The position numbers and the translations under genes were made by a program. From Saccharina japonica (taxonomy: Eukaryota; Sar; Phaeophyceae; Laminariales; Laminariaceae), in NCBI GenBank assembly GCA_008828725.1, contig MEHQ01000099.1:1-64000 (forward strand): DNA of 64,000 bases. Direction: 5' to 3'. Under the pieces are notes generated by a model. It was given only the letters and a program-made list of their open reading frames with translations. It was not told the origin of the DNA and did no database searches. The stretch's first letter is position 1. Every line of letters starts with the position of its first letter. Positions 42,667 through 53,601 of this stretch are shown here, piece by piece.

Positions 42667-45600
42667 CCGTTTATCGCTACCCCTCTCCTCGCCTGTCGGC
42701 TGTTCAGGCGGCAGAACGGCTGCTCTCTTTTCTCGCCTCTCTTTTGTGTTTGCCTTTGCCAGAAATCGGACCAGGGGTTTCATCGGATATGGAGGCCACG
42801 GGACGCCAAAAAAAACAATTACTAGTAGTGCACTAACACGTTTCTTGTTTTTCTGTGATCGACGATTTTTTTACATGTGTTGTGTTTATTTTTGTTTTTT
42901 GTTATTTTTCCACGTGCTGGACAGACCACAATCTAGATCATCTTACAGATGATATTATAGATCATCTTATATATCATATTACAGATCATATTATAGATCA
43001 TGTTATAGATCGTCATCTAGATCCTACCGATATTTATGTCGTGCGTGATATGTATAGCACAGATCCAACCCAGGTGTCATGTACTAGACGGCGCAGAAAA
43101 TGCCGCTACCTGGTAGATCTTACCTACACATCTACATATATTACAGATCATACAGATCAGGAATCTATCTAAGCCGAAAGGTCTATGAATAGATGATTAC
43201 GTGGGATCGATGATCTTCCCGTGGGATCGATGATCTTCCCGCTGTGCAGCGGTTGCCATTTTTTTGTTGTGTCGTTTTTCCGGCACGTATTTTATGTACC
43301 CAGCGGTAGACCGTTGTTGTTTCTTGGCCCCCTTCTATATGTTTGTCAGCAGATCGCACGAAACATGCAAAATACAGCACTTCATCATACAAATCATACA
43401 AAATCACACTTTCGTATCAAGTGGTATCGTACAGGTTTTTAGACATTTGACATATCAAGTACACGATATGCTTGCAACCATCCCGTGCCCCCTGCCCCCC
43501 CCCCCCGTCTCCTTCCCCCTTTCCCTCGTATATACTCACTGGTGCTTGTGCCTCGTTTCTGTTCGTTCGCGTGTCTCTTTTTTTTGTTCCCCTCCCGTTT
43601 TTTTATTTATTCGCTCGGTTGGGTTTTTCGATTTTTTATTTTTTCGGCGGGTTGGGGTTTCATTTGATCGGGATTTTGGCTGCGTGGGTTGGGGGGGGGG
43701 GGGGGGGGGGCATAGGGGGGGGAGGTGGCTTCAGGCGTGGAGCAGCGGTGGCAAGAGGCAGCGACGGCATTGGGGCCAGCAGAACGTCAGGTGACACACG
43801 TGTTGCATGTATATATGAATATGTATATTTATAAAATAAAAAAACAACAGCTGTGAGATCGAGGATGTCGTCGAAACTCATCTATTTTTCCCAGCTGTGC
43901 GTGGTACTTTGATCGCGCGTACTTGCGGTATGTCACTCAGCTTGCAACGACAATCCTCGATCTTATAGCTGTTGTTTTTATTCATTTTATATATACGAGT
44001 ATATTTTTGTGTCGCTTACGGTATAATCTACGGTACGGTTCGGTGCGGTGTTTTTTTTCAAACCGCGAGTCCTCTGGTGCGGTTCGGTGCTATTTTGTAT
44101 ATGTCCTCCGTTGCGGTTCGGTACCGTAATACCCCGTTTATGGGGACAAGCTACTTGGAATTAGTATGGGATGAATTTCAAAGCGAAATTTCTCCATAAC
44201 CAGGGGGGGCACAGACAACGAAAAAGGCGGCTTTCGGAGCGTCTCGTCGAGATCTTTCCATACACGGGTTGCTCGGGGTTAACGCTCGACCGGTCGTCGA
44301 GCGAATCCGGGTTGAAATTCGTCCGAGGGGGTGTGGTATACAATGCCATACCTTGTATACGGTACCGGTTAGTGGAAACACTTTTGCAATTACAGCAGTG
44401 GGTACCTCGATTTATGAGCGCCAGTGACAAGCCAAAACAAGCGCTCGTGACTACACATTGCTCTTCTTATCTGTAGTGGGCAATACATATATATATATAG
44501 CTTTTAGTATAGGCGGGACATGCCGATTTTTGACTGCTCTTAAATCGTGAATGCTCTTGTCTTCAGGCGCTCTTGAATCGGGGCACCCACTGCTGTAGCG
44601 AGCTCGTTGCGTATATACGAAAAAGTTTTTTTTCATTTATTTTATTTTTCGGAGACCGCTATAAAACCTCTCTTATACACAAAACGTCCCATACAGCACG
44701 CGCGATCGAAGTACGAGTAGCACACGCAGCGTTGCCAACTCTGTGTTTTTATTTTGACACGTGCTTTAAGGTTAGGGTTAGGGTTAAGGTTAATAGAGAG
44801 AGGTGCACCCAACTGTCGGAGGTGTCTCTATCAGGAGTAGGAGCGGTGCCCCTCCGTCTCGAAAGGGATGCGTGGTCAACGGTCAAATTACTTAAGGCAA
44901 GCAACAAAGGAGTACGCCCCCTTCCCCACCCCCCTCTCTCTTGCGGCGTGGTCACCATGACGAACAGGTTAAGTTCCTTCGGCTGCTGGGCGCAAAAAAA
45001 GGGGCCGCGGCCGCGGCTTTCGGTGCCGGAGAATGCCATGGAAACCCCTCGGAGGCATCCGCTCTCGGGCCGGGGAAAGAAGGGGGTGGCAACGACGGCA
45101 GGAGCGCGAATGCCAAGGTTCGTGCGAGTGCAAAAATGGAGCGGAGGGAATAGGAGGGGAAGGGGGCGGGTGTACTCATGTCGTGCATGGCCGTAGTCGT
45201 TTGACGATAGAATGGGAGGGGGGGGGTACTCATTTGTTGCTTGCCTTATTCATTGACCATTACCACGCTTCCTTTCCGAGGACGGGGGGGGGGGGGGGGG
45301 GGGCCGGGCACGTCCTTTCTTCCTTCCTTCCTTGCTTCCTTCCGCGGACTTGATTCGTGGTCGCGAGTGGAACGGACAGGACCGCGCCTCACTTATGTCT
45401 GAATGGACTGATCGATGGCACCATACCCCCCCCCCCCCCTCTCCCCCCCCTCCCCCCCTCCTGCTCCACTTCCCCCCGCCCCTCTCGCCGTCCAACTACC
45501 TTGTTTCTACCCCCCCTCCCCCCGCCCCTACCCCACCCCCTCCCATCTAAACGACCCGTGCCCTCATCAAATACATTGATGGAACGTTTCCCATTGTTTT

Positions 45601-45680
45601 AGGTGATGCAAGACTTGGAGATACACTACCAGAAGGCGCATCGGGCACACTTCGGCTTCCAGCGCGGCCTGGGCAAATAG
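39267..45680 (+). CDS. RS/RG/Gly-rich protein with C-terminal SMAP-like domain (gene 3)
   Basis: Exons 39267-41648, 44968-45117 and 45603-45680, phase 0 at both junctions. The ATG at 39267 (AAAATGGCT) is chosen because the low-complexity composition starts there; an in-frame ATG exists at 39066. The 869-residue product has poly-Ser, poly-Gly, then dense RD/RE/RS/RG repeats (DRDRRG, GGRDRHRDDDYSRPR), a KEKDDGEEDGGG acidic patch and basic blocks (RRPRWDKALP, GKKKLVW). Splicing joins EEE to VKFLRLLGAKKG and later VMQDLEIHYQKAHRAHFGFQ plus RGLGK. This bipartite K/RFLRLLG...KK plus LE..Y..A....RGLG pattern is that of the SMAP (small acidic protein-like) domain found at the C-terminus of nuclear RS-rich proteins such as ARL6IP4 and KNOP1. 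A nuclear RNA-binding or splicing-associated role is inferred, not shown. A 204-base in-frame tandem duplication lies in exon 1. Confidence 0.78.
41700..42604. other. intron of gene 3, first part
   Basis: T-rich start, (ATT)n at 41779-41800, a repeat shared with 37230-37330 (GTGACCACGGGCCGTGATCT), an AAC array at 42298-42322 and GGATCTGAGCCACGA. No coding signal. Confidence 0.5.
42605..42665 (+). repeat. poly(C) run of about 61
   Basis: Uninterrupted C homopolymer in gene 3 intron 1, the longest homopolymer in the window. Length in a reference assembly is inherently uncertain. Confidence 0.93.
42930..43180 (+). repeat. module K / GATC-rich fragment
   Basis: CAATCTAGATCATCTTACAG, AGATCATATTATAGATCATG, CACAGATCCAACCCAGGTGT and ACAGATCATACAGATCAGGA: the same satellite words and K block as 48120-48260. 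Confidence 0.7.
43844..43980. mobile_element. MITE family M, complete copy
   Basis: AACAGCTGTGAGATCGAGGA at the left and TCCTCGATCTTATAGCTGTT at the right are inverted repeats of about 20 bases enclosing about 90 bases. Partial copies occur at 5232, 8953 and 15474. Confidence 0.8.
44173..44320. mobile_element. MITE family E, copy 2
   Basis: GAATTTCAAAGCGAAATTTC, TCTCCATAACCAGGGGGG, AACGAAAAAGGCGGCTTTCG and ending GTTGAAATTC. It closely matches 14115-14261. A degraded family C piece (TATGGGGACAAGCTACTTGG) adjoins on the left. Confidence 0.8.
44393..44595. mobile_element. MITE family I, short complete copy
   Basis: TA flanks. CAGCAGTGGGTACCTCGATT and AATCGGGGCACCCACTGCTG ends. Interior GCCCACTACAGATAAGAG-like block shared with 32180-32220. 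Confidence 0.85.
44767..44792 (+). repeat. short TTAGGG-like run
   Basis: Three to four GGTTAG units only. Far too short for a telomere; interstitial. Confidence 0.8.
44800..44912 (+). repeat. SINE-like G element with C-rich tail
   Basis: AACTGTCGGAGGTGTCTCTA, GGAGTAGGAGCGGTGCCC, CGTCTCGAAAGGGATGCG and AGGCAAGCAACAAAGGAGTA then C-rich. It ends about 55 bases before the gene 3 exon at 44968, so its C tract may serve as the polypyrimidine tract. Confidence 0.8.
44968..45117 (+). CDS. gene 3, exon 2 (first half of SMAP-like domain)
   Basis: Acceptor GACGAACAG, donor CCAAG|GTTCGT. Fifty codons: VKFLRLLGAKKGAAAAAFGA then a Gly/Ala/Asn-rich linker ending RSANAK. Phase 0 at both ends. Confidence 0.78.
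45160..45300 (-). repeat. F and G element tail ends behind G runs
   Basis: TACTCATGTCGTGCATGGCC and GTAGTCGTTTGACGATAG (F type) at 45170, then G8 and TACTCATTTGTTGCTTGCCT (G type) at 45222, then a G run near 45285. Located in gene 3 intron 2. Confidence 0.75.
45603..45680 (+). CDS. gene 3, terminal exon (second half of SMAP-like domain)
   Basis: Acceptor CCCATTGTTTTAG, 25 codons VMQDLEIHYQKAHRAHFGFQ then RGLGK and TAG. The closing (R)GLG is typical of the family. Confidence 0.82.
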   Translation: MMQDLEIHYQKAHRAHFGFQRGLGK

Positions 45681-45819
45681 AAAAATGGGAATGGGGCCGG
45701 CCTATTAATAGGTTTTGTTGGCTATTGGTGCCCGGATCAGTAGGTGTGCACGTATCCGCGGCCTCGGAGAGTAGAGAAAAGTCGACCGAGACCTATCACA
45801 TCAGTAGGGCTATTGCTAT

Positions 45820-46905
45820 TGTTGTCAGCACCTACTACTACTACTGCTGCTGTAGACTGGAATCAGTAGGTATAGGGAGTATCAGCGGCCTCGGGCAGTA
45901 GAGAAAGGAATGAAACCGACCAAGGCATCTCCCTTACTATTGGTACCAATCGCTACATCAGTATCAGCGATCTTCTCTGGGTAGAAGCAGAGAAGGGGAA
46001 GCAGAGAAGGGACTGGAACTGATCAAGGCCTCTCCTTCCAGCAAGGCTACTGCTATTGGTATCAGTAGCTTCGCACAGTAGGTTGTCATCAGTAGGCATA
46101 TGAGCATCAGCGGCCTCGGGAAGCAGGAGGGGGTGTACTCATGTCGTGCACGGCCGTAGGGCGGGTTGGAACGATAATGACTAAGATCCAGATTTCCACC
46201 ACTTCCCTTTGCAAGTAGGTTTCATTATACTGGTATCAGTAGCTTTATTGATATCAGAACTGTAGCTCTATTGGCACCAGTTGATCTACTGCAGTTGTAT
46301 CAGTAGCTCTATTGGTGTCAACAGTCCTAGTGGTACCGTGACTCTATTGATATCAGTAGTTCTATTGGTATCTGTTCGAGTAGCTGTATTGGTACCAGTA
46401 GCTCTATTGGTGTCAGTAGTCCTAGTGGTACTACTGTGGCTCTATTGATATCAGTAGTTCTATTGGTATCTGTTCGAGTAGCTCTATTGGTACCAGTAGC
46501 TCTTATTGGTACCCGTAGCTCTATCGGTACTAGTAGCTCTATTGGTGTCAGTAGTCCTAGTGGCATCGTGTCTCTATTGATATCTGTACGTAGCTCTATT
46601 GGTACTAGTAGCTCTTATTGGTGCTATTCATAGTAGCTCTATTGGTGTCAGTAGTTCTAGCGGTACCGTGGCTCTACGTATTGATGTGAGTAGTTCTATT
46701 GGTATCTGTTCGAGTAGCTCTACTGGTACCCGTAGCTCTTACTGGCACCGGTAGCTCTGTTGGCACCAGTAGTAGCTCTATTGGTACCAGTAGTAGCTCT
46801 ATTGGTGTCAGTAGCTCTCTTTGTGTCAGTAGTCTATTGGCTTCAGTTCGAGTAGCTCTATTGGTACCAGTACGAAGCTCTCTTTGGACTTCAGCGAGGG
46901 AAAAT
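45820..46905 (+). repeat. AGTAGCTCTATTGGTACCAG-type minisatellite
   Basis: More than 40 imperfect copies of a 15-18-base unit with TCTATTGGTA, CAGTAG and GGTGTCAGTAG variants. The larger-period opening (45700-46100) repeats a CCTCGG-AGTAGAGAAAGG motif. Confidence 0.9.
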
Positions 46906-47230
46906 GGCGACAATTTATCAATTTCTGACAATTATGACGATGACGATATCAGCCACGAACAAAGATGCGTAGTGATCGACCGCACTTTGTCAAGTGACGT
47001 TACTACTGCAAATGGGCAAGTGGCGGCTTAATCCGGAGACACGAAAGAAACGTCCCCGTTTTGCAAAAAACAAATGCCTGGAAATATATCATTGAAAACC
47101 CCTTTTTTTCGTTTTTTTTCTTGCCTTTTTGGAGGAAGTAAACAAATAAATCTAAAAATTGCTGTGAAAGGACCCCCCCCCCCCCATAAAATTGAGCGTG
47201 CGGCGGGACACGTGTGCGTGCGGCCTCGAC
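46906..47230. other. gene-free stretch
   Basis: Mixed sequence with a C11 run at 47174. No exon recognised. Confidence 0.4.
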
Positions 47231-47640
47231 TGGCGGGACGGAATTGTTTAGTATCGGGTACACATTCATACATTAATCTGTGGGGTTTCTAAAGATACAT
47301 GGGAGTTTTTTCGGTAGGGGATAGGGGATGCGGTCATGTGACCGCAAAAATCAGCCGTCACGAAGTGCTAGCGGGACGGAATTGTGTAATATCGGGGTAC
47401 ACACCGAACCCTACGCCAGTGGTCAGTGCTTGCTTGGCCAATCAGAGTGCCTAATTAGCTACCTTAGGAAGATCCACTAACAGTGTTTGTCCACTACTAC
47501 TGTACATTTGAATCTGTGGGGTTTCTAGAGATATATGTGGAAGTTTGTTTGGTAGGGGATAGGGTATGCGATCATGTGACGGTAAAAATCAGGCGACGTG
47601 GCGGTCGCGTCACCAAGTGACCGCAGCGACCGCGACACGT
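47231..47640 (+). repeat. direct pair of a roughly 100-bp repeat
   Basis: AATCTGTGGGGTTTCTA, GGTAGGGGATAGGG, ATGCGRTCATGTGAC and AAAAATCAG occur in the same order at 47273-47355 and 47511-47592. CGGGACGGAATTG also repeats at 47235 and 47372. Confidence 0.8.
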
Positions 47641-47880
47641 CACTGCTGTGCATCTTTGGCTGCGCCAAAGCAGCCCGGCCTGCTATTCAAGATTGATTGA
47701 GGGTGAGGAGCCAGTTCGAAGTGCAGAATCAGTGTACGAGGAGCTTCTATTACTAGACCGTAGGGTGCGGCATGGATATAGGCAGACAATCTAGATCCTC
47801 ACCTGTTCATTGTGATTTGTGATATGTACGTTGTCGCACTTCTCTTGAGACGGAAAAGTCCAAACGCCGGACAGATCGTT
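47641..47880. other. short gene-free stretch
   Basis: No feature recognised apart from a GATT-like run at 47690. Confidence 0.4.
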
Positions 47881-48350
47881 TACAGTTAGATGATCTATAA
47901 ATATATCATCTACAGATAATCTACAGATAAACATCTACAGATAGATCATCTACAGATAAGCTACAGATATAGAATCTATCTACGAGTACAGATAATCTAC
48001 AGATATATCATCTACAGACAAGCTACATATAATCTACAGATATATCATCTATCTACAGATAATCTACAGATATGATATCATCTACAGATAATCTACAGAT
48101 AGATCATCTACATATCCCAAATTGTCGTCATGAGGTGCTGTGCAGGATCTGTGTATGTACAGATCCAACCCAGGAAACTAGACCGTGTGTATAGAGCACA
48201 CGGCTCTCCCACCCAGCAACATGAGCTAGCTCACACAGATCATACAGATCAGGTGCGTACGTATTATATCTGTCTTCCCTGAAATATCTAGCTAGGTCAT
48301 GGAGTGAGAACCAATGGCGACCTAGATCATGATCTATCTGTCCTGGAGGT
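47881..48350 (-). repeat. inverted GATC satellite plus module K
   Basis: ATCTACAGATAATCTACAGA words (the inverse of the 27-bp satellite) run to 48115, followed by GTGCTGTGCAGGATCTGTG, ACAGATCCAACCCAGGAAAC and CAACATGAGCTAGCTCACAC (module K). Confidence 0.8.
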
Positions 48351-48429
48351 GCATGGTACCGAGGCCAGCTAATGTTCGTGTTGTGAACCCACACTTCATA
48401 ATAACGACCACTATTTGCGGCATGTTTTT

Positions 48430-50770
48430 GGGTGATTTTTATCCGTCTTCTAAACGCCCCGTTCATATCGAGAACCCACTGCGACTGCTACGTAAGAACG
48501 ACCATTCAAGTGCTATATGTTCCGGTTTTAACGGTCCTCATGCATACTCGGAGGAAAACCACTATAATATATTCATGTAATGTAACCGTTACTCGTATGA
48601 CACGTATCGGCCGCTACTTTTTGTTACGCGTAGTCCTTCGCGCGTATTCGCGAGGTTTCCATCTCTACGTACTCGTAGCGGTCCGCTCATATCGGGAACC
48701 CACCAAGTTCGACATTTTAAAGTTTGATTTTTGCCAAACGAATATTCAATCAGGTCCCTGCTCGATCGGGAAAACCACTATAAATCCATAAATTTAAATC
48801 GACTTGCGTGGTGTGTTTTGTTGTTGTTGTTGTTGGTGGTGGTGGTGTCCTCACATTAATTAATGAATCACCAAATACGAGTACCTAGTCCGTGGTCACA
48901 ACACAACAGGCTAAAAAAAACTCTGGGGGTAGGAATATTACCCCAGGAAAAATTAAAAGTAAACAAAAAAAGTACGTATGATATACACATCATACACACC
49001 ATACCCGAAGCACATCGTACACCGCGAGCAAAAAAAAGGGAAAGCGACCCAAAGAAAAAAAAAAGGGAAAGGGATCGAAAGGAACAAGGAAAGAAAGGAG
49101 AAAGAGAAAAAAACGAGAACGAGAAGGAAGGAGAAAAAGAAGGAAGGATAACAAGAAGAAAAAGGAGAAAAATAAGAAAGGATCTCGGGCGGTTCCGTTG
49201 CTAGCGGCCCGCTCATACCGGGAACCCACCACGAGTAGTGCCGAACGAGTATCCAATGTACTTATTCGTACTTGTATTAATAGTGTAGTACTTTATCAGT
49301 AGTTCCGCTCGTTTCTAACGCTCCGTGCACACCGGGAAAACCCGGACGCCTAATCGACCGCTACTTCCGATTTACACGTACGCACGTACGGGTTGTTCCT
49401 TCACCGGGCGCTTTCGGGTAGATTATCGTCTCTAACGGCCCGCTCATATCGGGAACCCACAGCGATTATTTCGGAACGATTGTCCAATGCAACGAGTACG
49501 ATTCCGTCTCTAACTGACGGGCTCCATCTCTAACGGGCACCGCCGTGTGTATTTATCGGGAACGGTCGCTCCGAATCGCCAACTTTTTTTTTTCGCGGGT
49601 GTTTTACGTAGTAGGTAGGACGATTTGTTTCCGTCTCAAACGGACCCGCGCATGTCGGTGAGGAACCCACCGCGATGGTTGCCGTCCATACTACTAACTG
49701 TATGTATTAATAGTAGTGCTGGGAAAAACCACCACCACCCACGATATACGCGAAAATTAGGCATCCCTCTTCTCTTACACTCCCCCGTCATACTATTAAT
49801 ACAAGTAGTCGACCACTACGTACGTACGAGTATTTTACTTGTTTTCTTTTCGCGGCGGGCTTTCGGGAAGATTTTCGCCTCTAACGGCCCGCTCATATTG
49901 GCCGGGAACCCATCAGAATTCCCGAACGATTATTGAAGGCAATGCTTCCGTTTCTGACGGGCCGGCGTGCGTGTCATGAACATCCACCACTCTATTAACA
50001 ATCGACCACCACACTACTACTACGCAATGTACTGGTACTAACTCAACATACTGGCATTATTACTATTACCAGGGGCGTAAAAAAAAAAGAGAAAACGACA
50101 CCACACCCGTAGGAAGGTCAGAATGAAAAACACACCGGATCGCTGTGATCACAGGACGAAATGAGCGAAAACCATTTTTTTCCGTTTTTTGTTCCCTCTT
50201 TTTAACTTGGTTTTAGAGACCCCCCTATTTTTTTTTCGCTGGTGGGGGGGGGGGGGGGGTTCTTAAAAAAAAGCTGCTTATTGTTTCATTGGGTTTATCA
50301 CAACGGTCCGTTTTCTTCCCTCCAATATAGGGGGGGGGGTGGGGTTCTGGGATTCAGATCGCGCATATCACTCGCTATTACCCGAAATAAATATATACTT
50401 TTTACGGTATTATAAATTACTTGTGCTGCGCGTGATTTCAAAGGTTTGTTCTCATACCTTCCCCCCCCCCCCCCCCTTCGTCACCTGCTCGTCTCGGGAC
50501 TCTTGACAAAACGCCAAACAGAGTCCCAAACAGAGTCACTCACTCATTTTTTCCCGTTTCTAATGGCCCGTTCCGGTCGGGGAAAACACTATTTACACTA
50601 GAAGTGATAAAATTCCAACACATTACTTTTTTTTTACCTTGTGCTGCGTGCATTCGATGAGTGGCTATCTCTAACGGCCCGCTCATATCAGGAGCCCACA
50701 ACGATTGCCAAACGAGTATTCGGGAAATGTGCATGAGTGATCAGCACACTGTAACAGGATTCTAACCGCC
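48430..50770 (+). repeat. interspersed array of a roughly 60-bp core
   Basis: About ten copies of a core CTCTAACGGCCCGCTCATAT, CGGGAACCCACC and CGAACGATTATTCAATG are spaced 120-250 bases apart (near 48465, 48680, 49205, 49320, 49435, 49630, 49875, 50560 and 50670). An A/G-rich tract (48975-49180) and a family N element interrupt it. Confidence 0.8.
50071..50345. mobile_element. TIR element family N, diverged copy
   Basis: GGCGTAAAAAAAAAAGAGAA, CGACACCACACCCGTAGGAA, CCGGATCGCTGTGATCACAG and CTCCAATATAGGGGG match 23940-24230 with point changes and shorter G runs. The right TIR is lost. Confidence 0.85.
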
Positions 50771-50800
50771 CGTGTTTGTCGGCAAAAAGTGTACAGTAGT

Positions 50801-50917
50801 TTTACGGGGGACCATATAATAAATAGGATCGACCGTAGACCCAAAAATCTATACTCGTACACTTACACGTTTTTCCTAACAAAATTTGGTTCTATTTACT
50901 ACGGCACTCCGTAATAG
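50801..50917. mobile_element. MITE family A, copy 8
   Basis: TTTACGGGGGACCATATAAT at the left and TTCTATTTACTACGGCACTC then CGTAATAG at the right. Confidence 0.75.
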
Positions 50918-50984
50918 GAACAACTACGACAATCGAAAGTAATGGACATCTCAGACAGATCAGATAGATAATTCACACAGCAGT

Positions 50985-51400
50985 TCATAATATATAAGCA
51001 GTAGACCTTCCAAGGCAGATATATTCCCGATCTTGTGGAAAGGGTCTAGTTCACGTTACCGGGTGGGACCCGTATAATCTGCATTCATTCATTATCTACT
51101 ATTAATATCACATGTTTCCAGGGTGGGATCTGTACCATGCAGGCCCCGGACAAAACTTTCATCACAACGGCAGGCGAGCACCTACATCATCTAGATCACA
51201 AACCATCTGTAGATGGTCTAAACCATGCCCTATCTGTAGATGATCTAGATCATGATATAGCTGTAGATGATCTAGATGATGATATATCTGTAGACGATCT
51301 AGATGATGATATATCTGTAGATGATCAAGATGATCTATCTGCAGATGATCTAGATCATGATCTATCTGTAGATGATCTGTACGAGGTGTGAACACCTATA
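50985..51400 (+). repeat. module K plus 27-bp GATC satellite (second array)
   Basis: K block at 50990-51150 as in 1-190, then about eight satellite units at 51190-51385. The array is short compared with the one at the window start. Confidence 0.85.
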
Positions 51401-51609
51401 GACGATCTGTCAAGAATCGTGGCAATACAAAAAACGTGGCGTTTTTTTTTATTCTATTTGTCACGAGTTGTGACACTGAATTGTTTGTGGAGAAGAAAAA
51501 ACAAACAAATGTCACAAAAAGAAGAAGCTAAAACGTGGAAACAACTGTGGTGCACACTTCGGGCCATCTCGTTGTCCATCACCTGCTGTTGCGAGACACG
51601 TTAAAAAAG

Positions 51610-51955
51610 GATGCTTACTACAGTCCATGAAGCTTCTTGAAAACATATCACGAGTTAAAGGTTCCTACTCAAGGTCCTTCAAGGATCTTCTTGAACGTTG
51701 TAAAAAGTTACCAGGGTACAAATATAGTACCTGTAGTAGTAAATGAAGGGTACTGGAGATTCACTTACGTACGGGTTTGAAACGTTCTTAAAGGCTCTTA
51801 AAAAGAGCTCATGACCTTTCTTGAAGGCTGCAAACACCTTTTACAGTTTCTGAAAGACTCCACAATACATACCACGACGGTTTTCGGGAGTTTTCTTGAT
51901 GCTTCTTGAAGGCTCTTGAAGGTTGTCCAAGGTTATTACGTACGTACAGGTTTTC
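51610..51955 (+). repeat. CTTCTTGAAGG-type short repeat
   Basis: Scattered CTTCTTGAA, GGCTCTT and AAGGTTCC words, related to those at 53090-53330 (GAGGTTCTAGAAGGTTCTTG). Confidence 0.55.
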
Positions 51956-51969
51956 ACACCCCGCACGAA

Positions 51970-52290
51970 TACGAATAGTTTTGACGAATATTCGTGAAAA
52001 CTATCCGTCGAATAGGTAGCATTCGTCCACGGACGAATATTCGCCCCACGTTTTGGGAGAGACTATTCGTCCAAGGACGAATATTCGTACACGTTTCCGA
52101 GTACGTATTCGTCCACATGGACGAATATTCGCCCCACGTTTTCGAGATACCATTCGTCCACGGACGAATATTCGCCCCACGTTTTCGAGATACTATTCGT
52201 CCACGGACGAATATTCGCCCCATGTTTTTGAGGGGGTATTCGTCAAGCGCCAACGAATAGTTCGCCTACGTCAGACGAATACTTTCCGCA
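51970..52290 (+). repeat. 43-bp dyad repeat, array 1
   Basis: Units with ATTCGTCCACGGACGAATAT then TCGCCCCACGTTTTCGAGA. TATTCGTCC and GGACGAATA make each unit a hairpin. Flanked by TTCACACCCCGCACGAATAC. Confidence 0.93.
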
Positions 52291-52640
52291 CGAATGCTGA
52301 AATACCTGTGTGGTGAGCACAGAGCAGAAAAAAAAAGGAATTAAAAAAAAAAGCTACGGGGCTCGAACTCACGTCCTCCACTCGATTCAGAGTTGCACAT
52401 ATATATATACTCGTAACTACTACTCGTATGAAACTGGTAAATAAGTATTAATAGCTGTAGATTGAAAACAAATTAAACTTACCACTGTAAATGTATGTAT
52501 ATATACAGCAGTAGTGTACACGAACAGCAACCAGCACATCCCATCGATACTTACCATACATCATGATGCATGCGTCTACAGGGAGTACCAGGTGTATTCG
52601 TTACTCGTTGAGCAATTCGTACCAGGTACGTAATATACGC
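52291..52640. other. gene-free spacer between the two dyad arrays
   Basis: On the minus strand it contains GTGAGTTCGAGCCCCGTAGC followed by T10 (52347-52380), resembling a tRNA T-arm with a Pol III terminator. The 5' half of a tRNA is absent. Confidence 0.45.
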
Positions 52641-52995
52641 AAAAAGTATTTGCCCCACGTTTTTGAGGGAGTATTCGTTCGCTCCACCTACGAATACCCG
52701 CGAAAACCATCCGTCGAATAGGTAGCATTCGCCCGCGGACGAATATTCGCCCCACGTTTTCGAGACACTATTCGTCCACGGACGAATATTCGCCCCACGT
52801 TTTCGAGATACTATTCGTCCACGGACGAATATTCGCCCCCACGTTTTCGAGAAAGCATTCGTCCACGGACGAATATTCGCCCCAAGTTTTGGGAGAGACC
52901 ATTCGTCCACGGACGACTATTCGCCCCACGTTTTGGGAGAGACTATTCGTCCACAGACGAATATTCGCCCCATAAACCGAACTTGATGCCAACGA
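52641..52995 (+). repeat. 43-bp dyad repeat, array 2
   Basis: The same unit as 51970-52290, seven to eight copies, ending near a GTGCGGGGTGTGCAGGTTTT sequence that inverts the left flank of array 1. Confidence 0.93.
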
Positions 52996-53089
52996 ATACG
53001 AATGCCTATTCGTATTCGTATTCGTGCGGGGTGTGCAGGTTTTGGAATTATTTTCATTTTCATTTCTCACATTATCTCATCGCCACAAC

Positions 53090-53600
53090 GCAGTTCGTGG
53101 TCACATTACTTTCATGGAGGCTACTGGAGGTCCTCAGAGGTTCTAGAAGGTTCTTGAAAAGTTCAAAAACAGGTTTTTTAATCATTTTCATGGAGGCCAC
53201 TGGAGGTTGTCGAAGGTTCTATTAATTGGAGGTTGTCCAAGGTTATTACAGGTTTTTGAATGATTTCCATGAAGGCAACTGGAGGCTCTCCAAGGTTCCG
53301 GGCGGTTCTTAAATATTCTTAAAGTTTCCGTCGGCGGGTCGAAAGCACCGACCGCGATCGCGCGTAAAAACGCGTACCAGAGCCTCACCAACCCTCCCCC
53401 CCAACAAAAACAAAAAACCTCCAGACTACACCCCCCCTCTCCCAAAACACGCCAAAACCATCCTCAACCGGGACAGAAACAAAACAAAACACTTCAAATA
53501 GCCCCTCCCGAAACACACCAAAATAATACTCCAAGGGGGACAAAACAAATCCCGCCAAGCTAATAACCCCGCTGCGTCCCTACCGAAACACGCCATCTAT
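53090..53600. other. repeat-like 3' flank of TTLL1
   Basis: GGAGGCTACTGGAGG and CATGGAGGCCACTGGAGG words repeat at 53110-53290, then C/A-rich sequence with CCCGAAACACACCAAA-like blocks (53450-53590). No exon seen. Confidence 0.5.
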
Positions 53601-53601
53601 A

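Noticed and set aside
44767..44792. Telomere repeat
   Set aside because: Only three to four TTAGGG-like units, interstitial, with genes on both sides. The GTTAGC and TACCC arrays are also not canonical telomere repeats.
51970..52260. CRISPR-like palindromic repeats
   Set aside because: Continuous tandem units with no variable spacers, in a eukaryotic genome.
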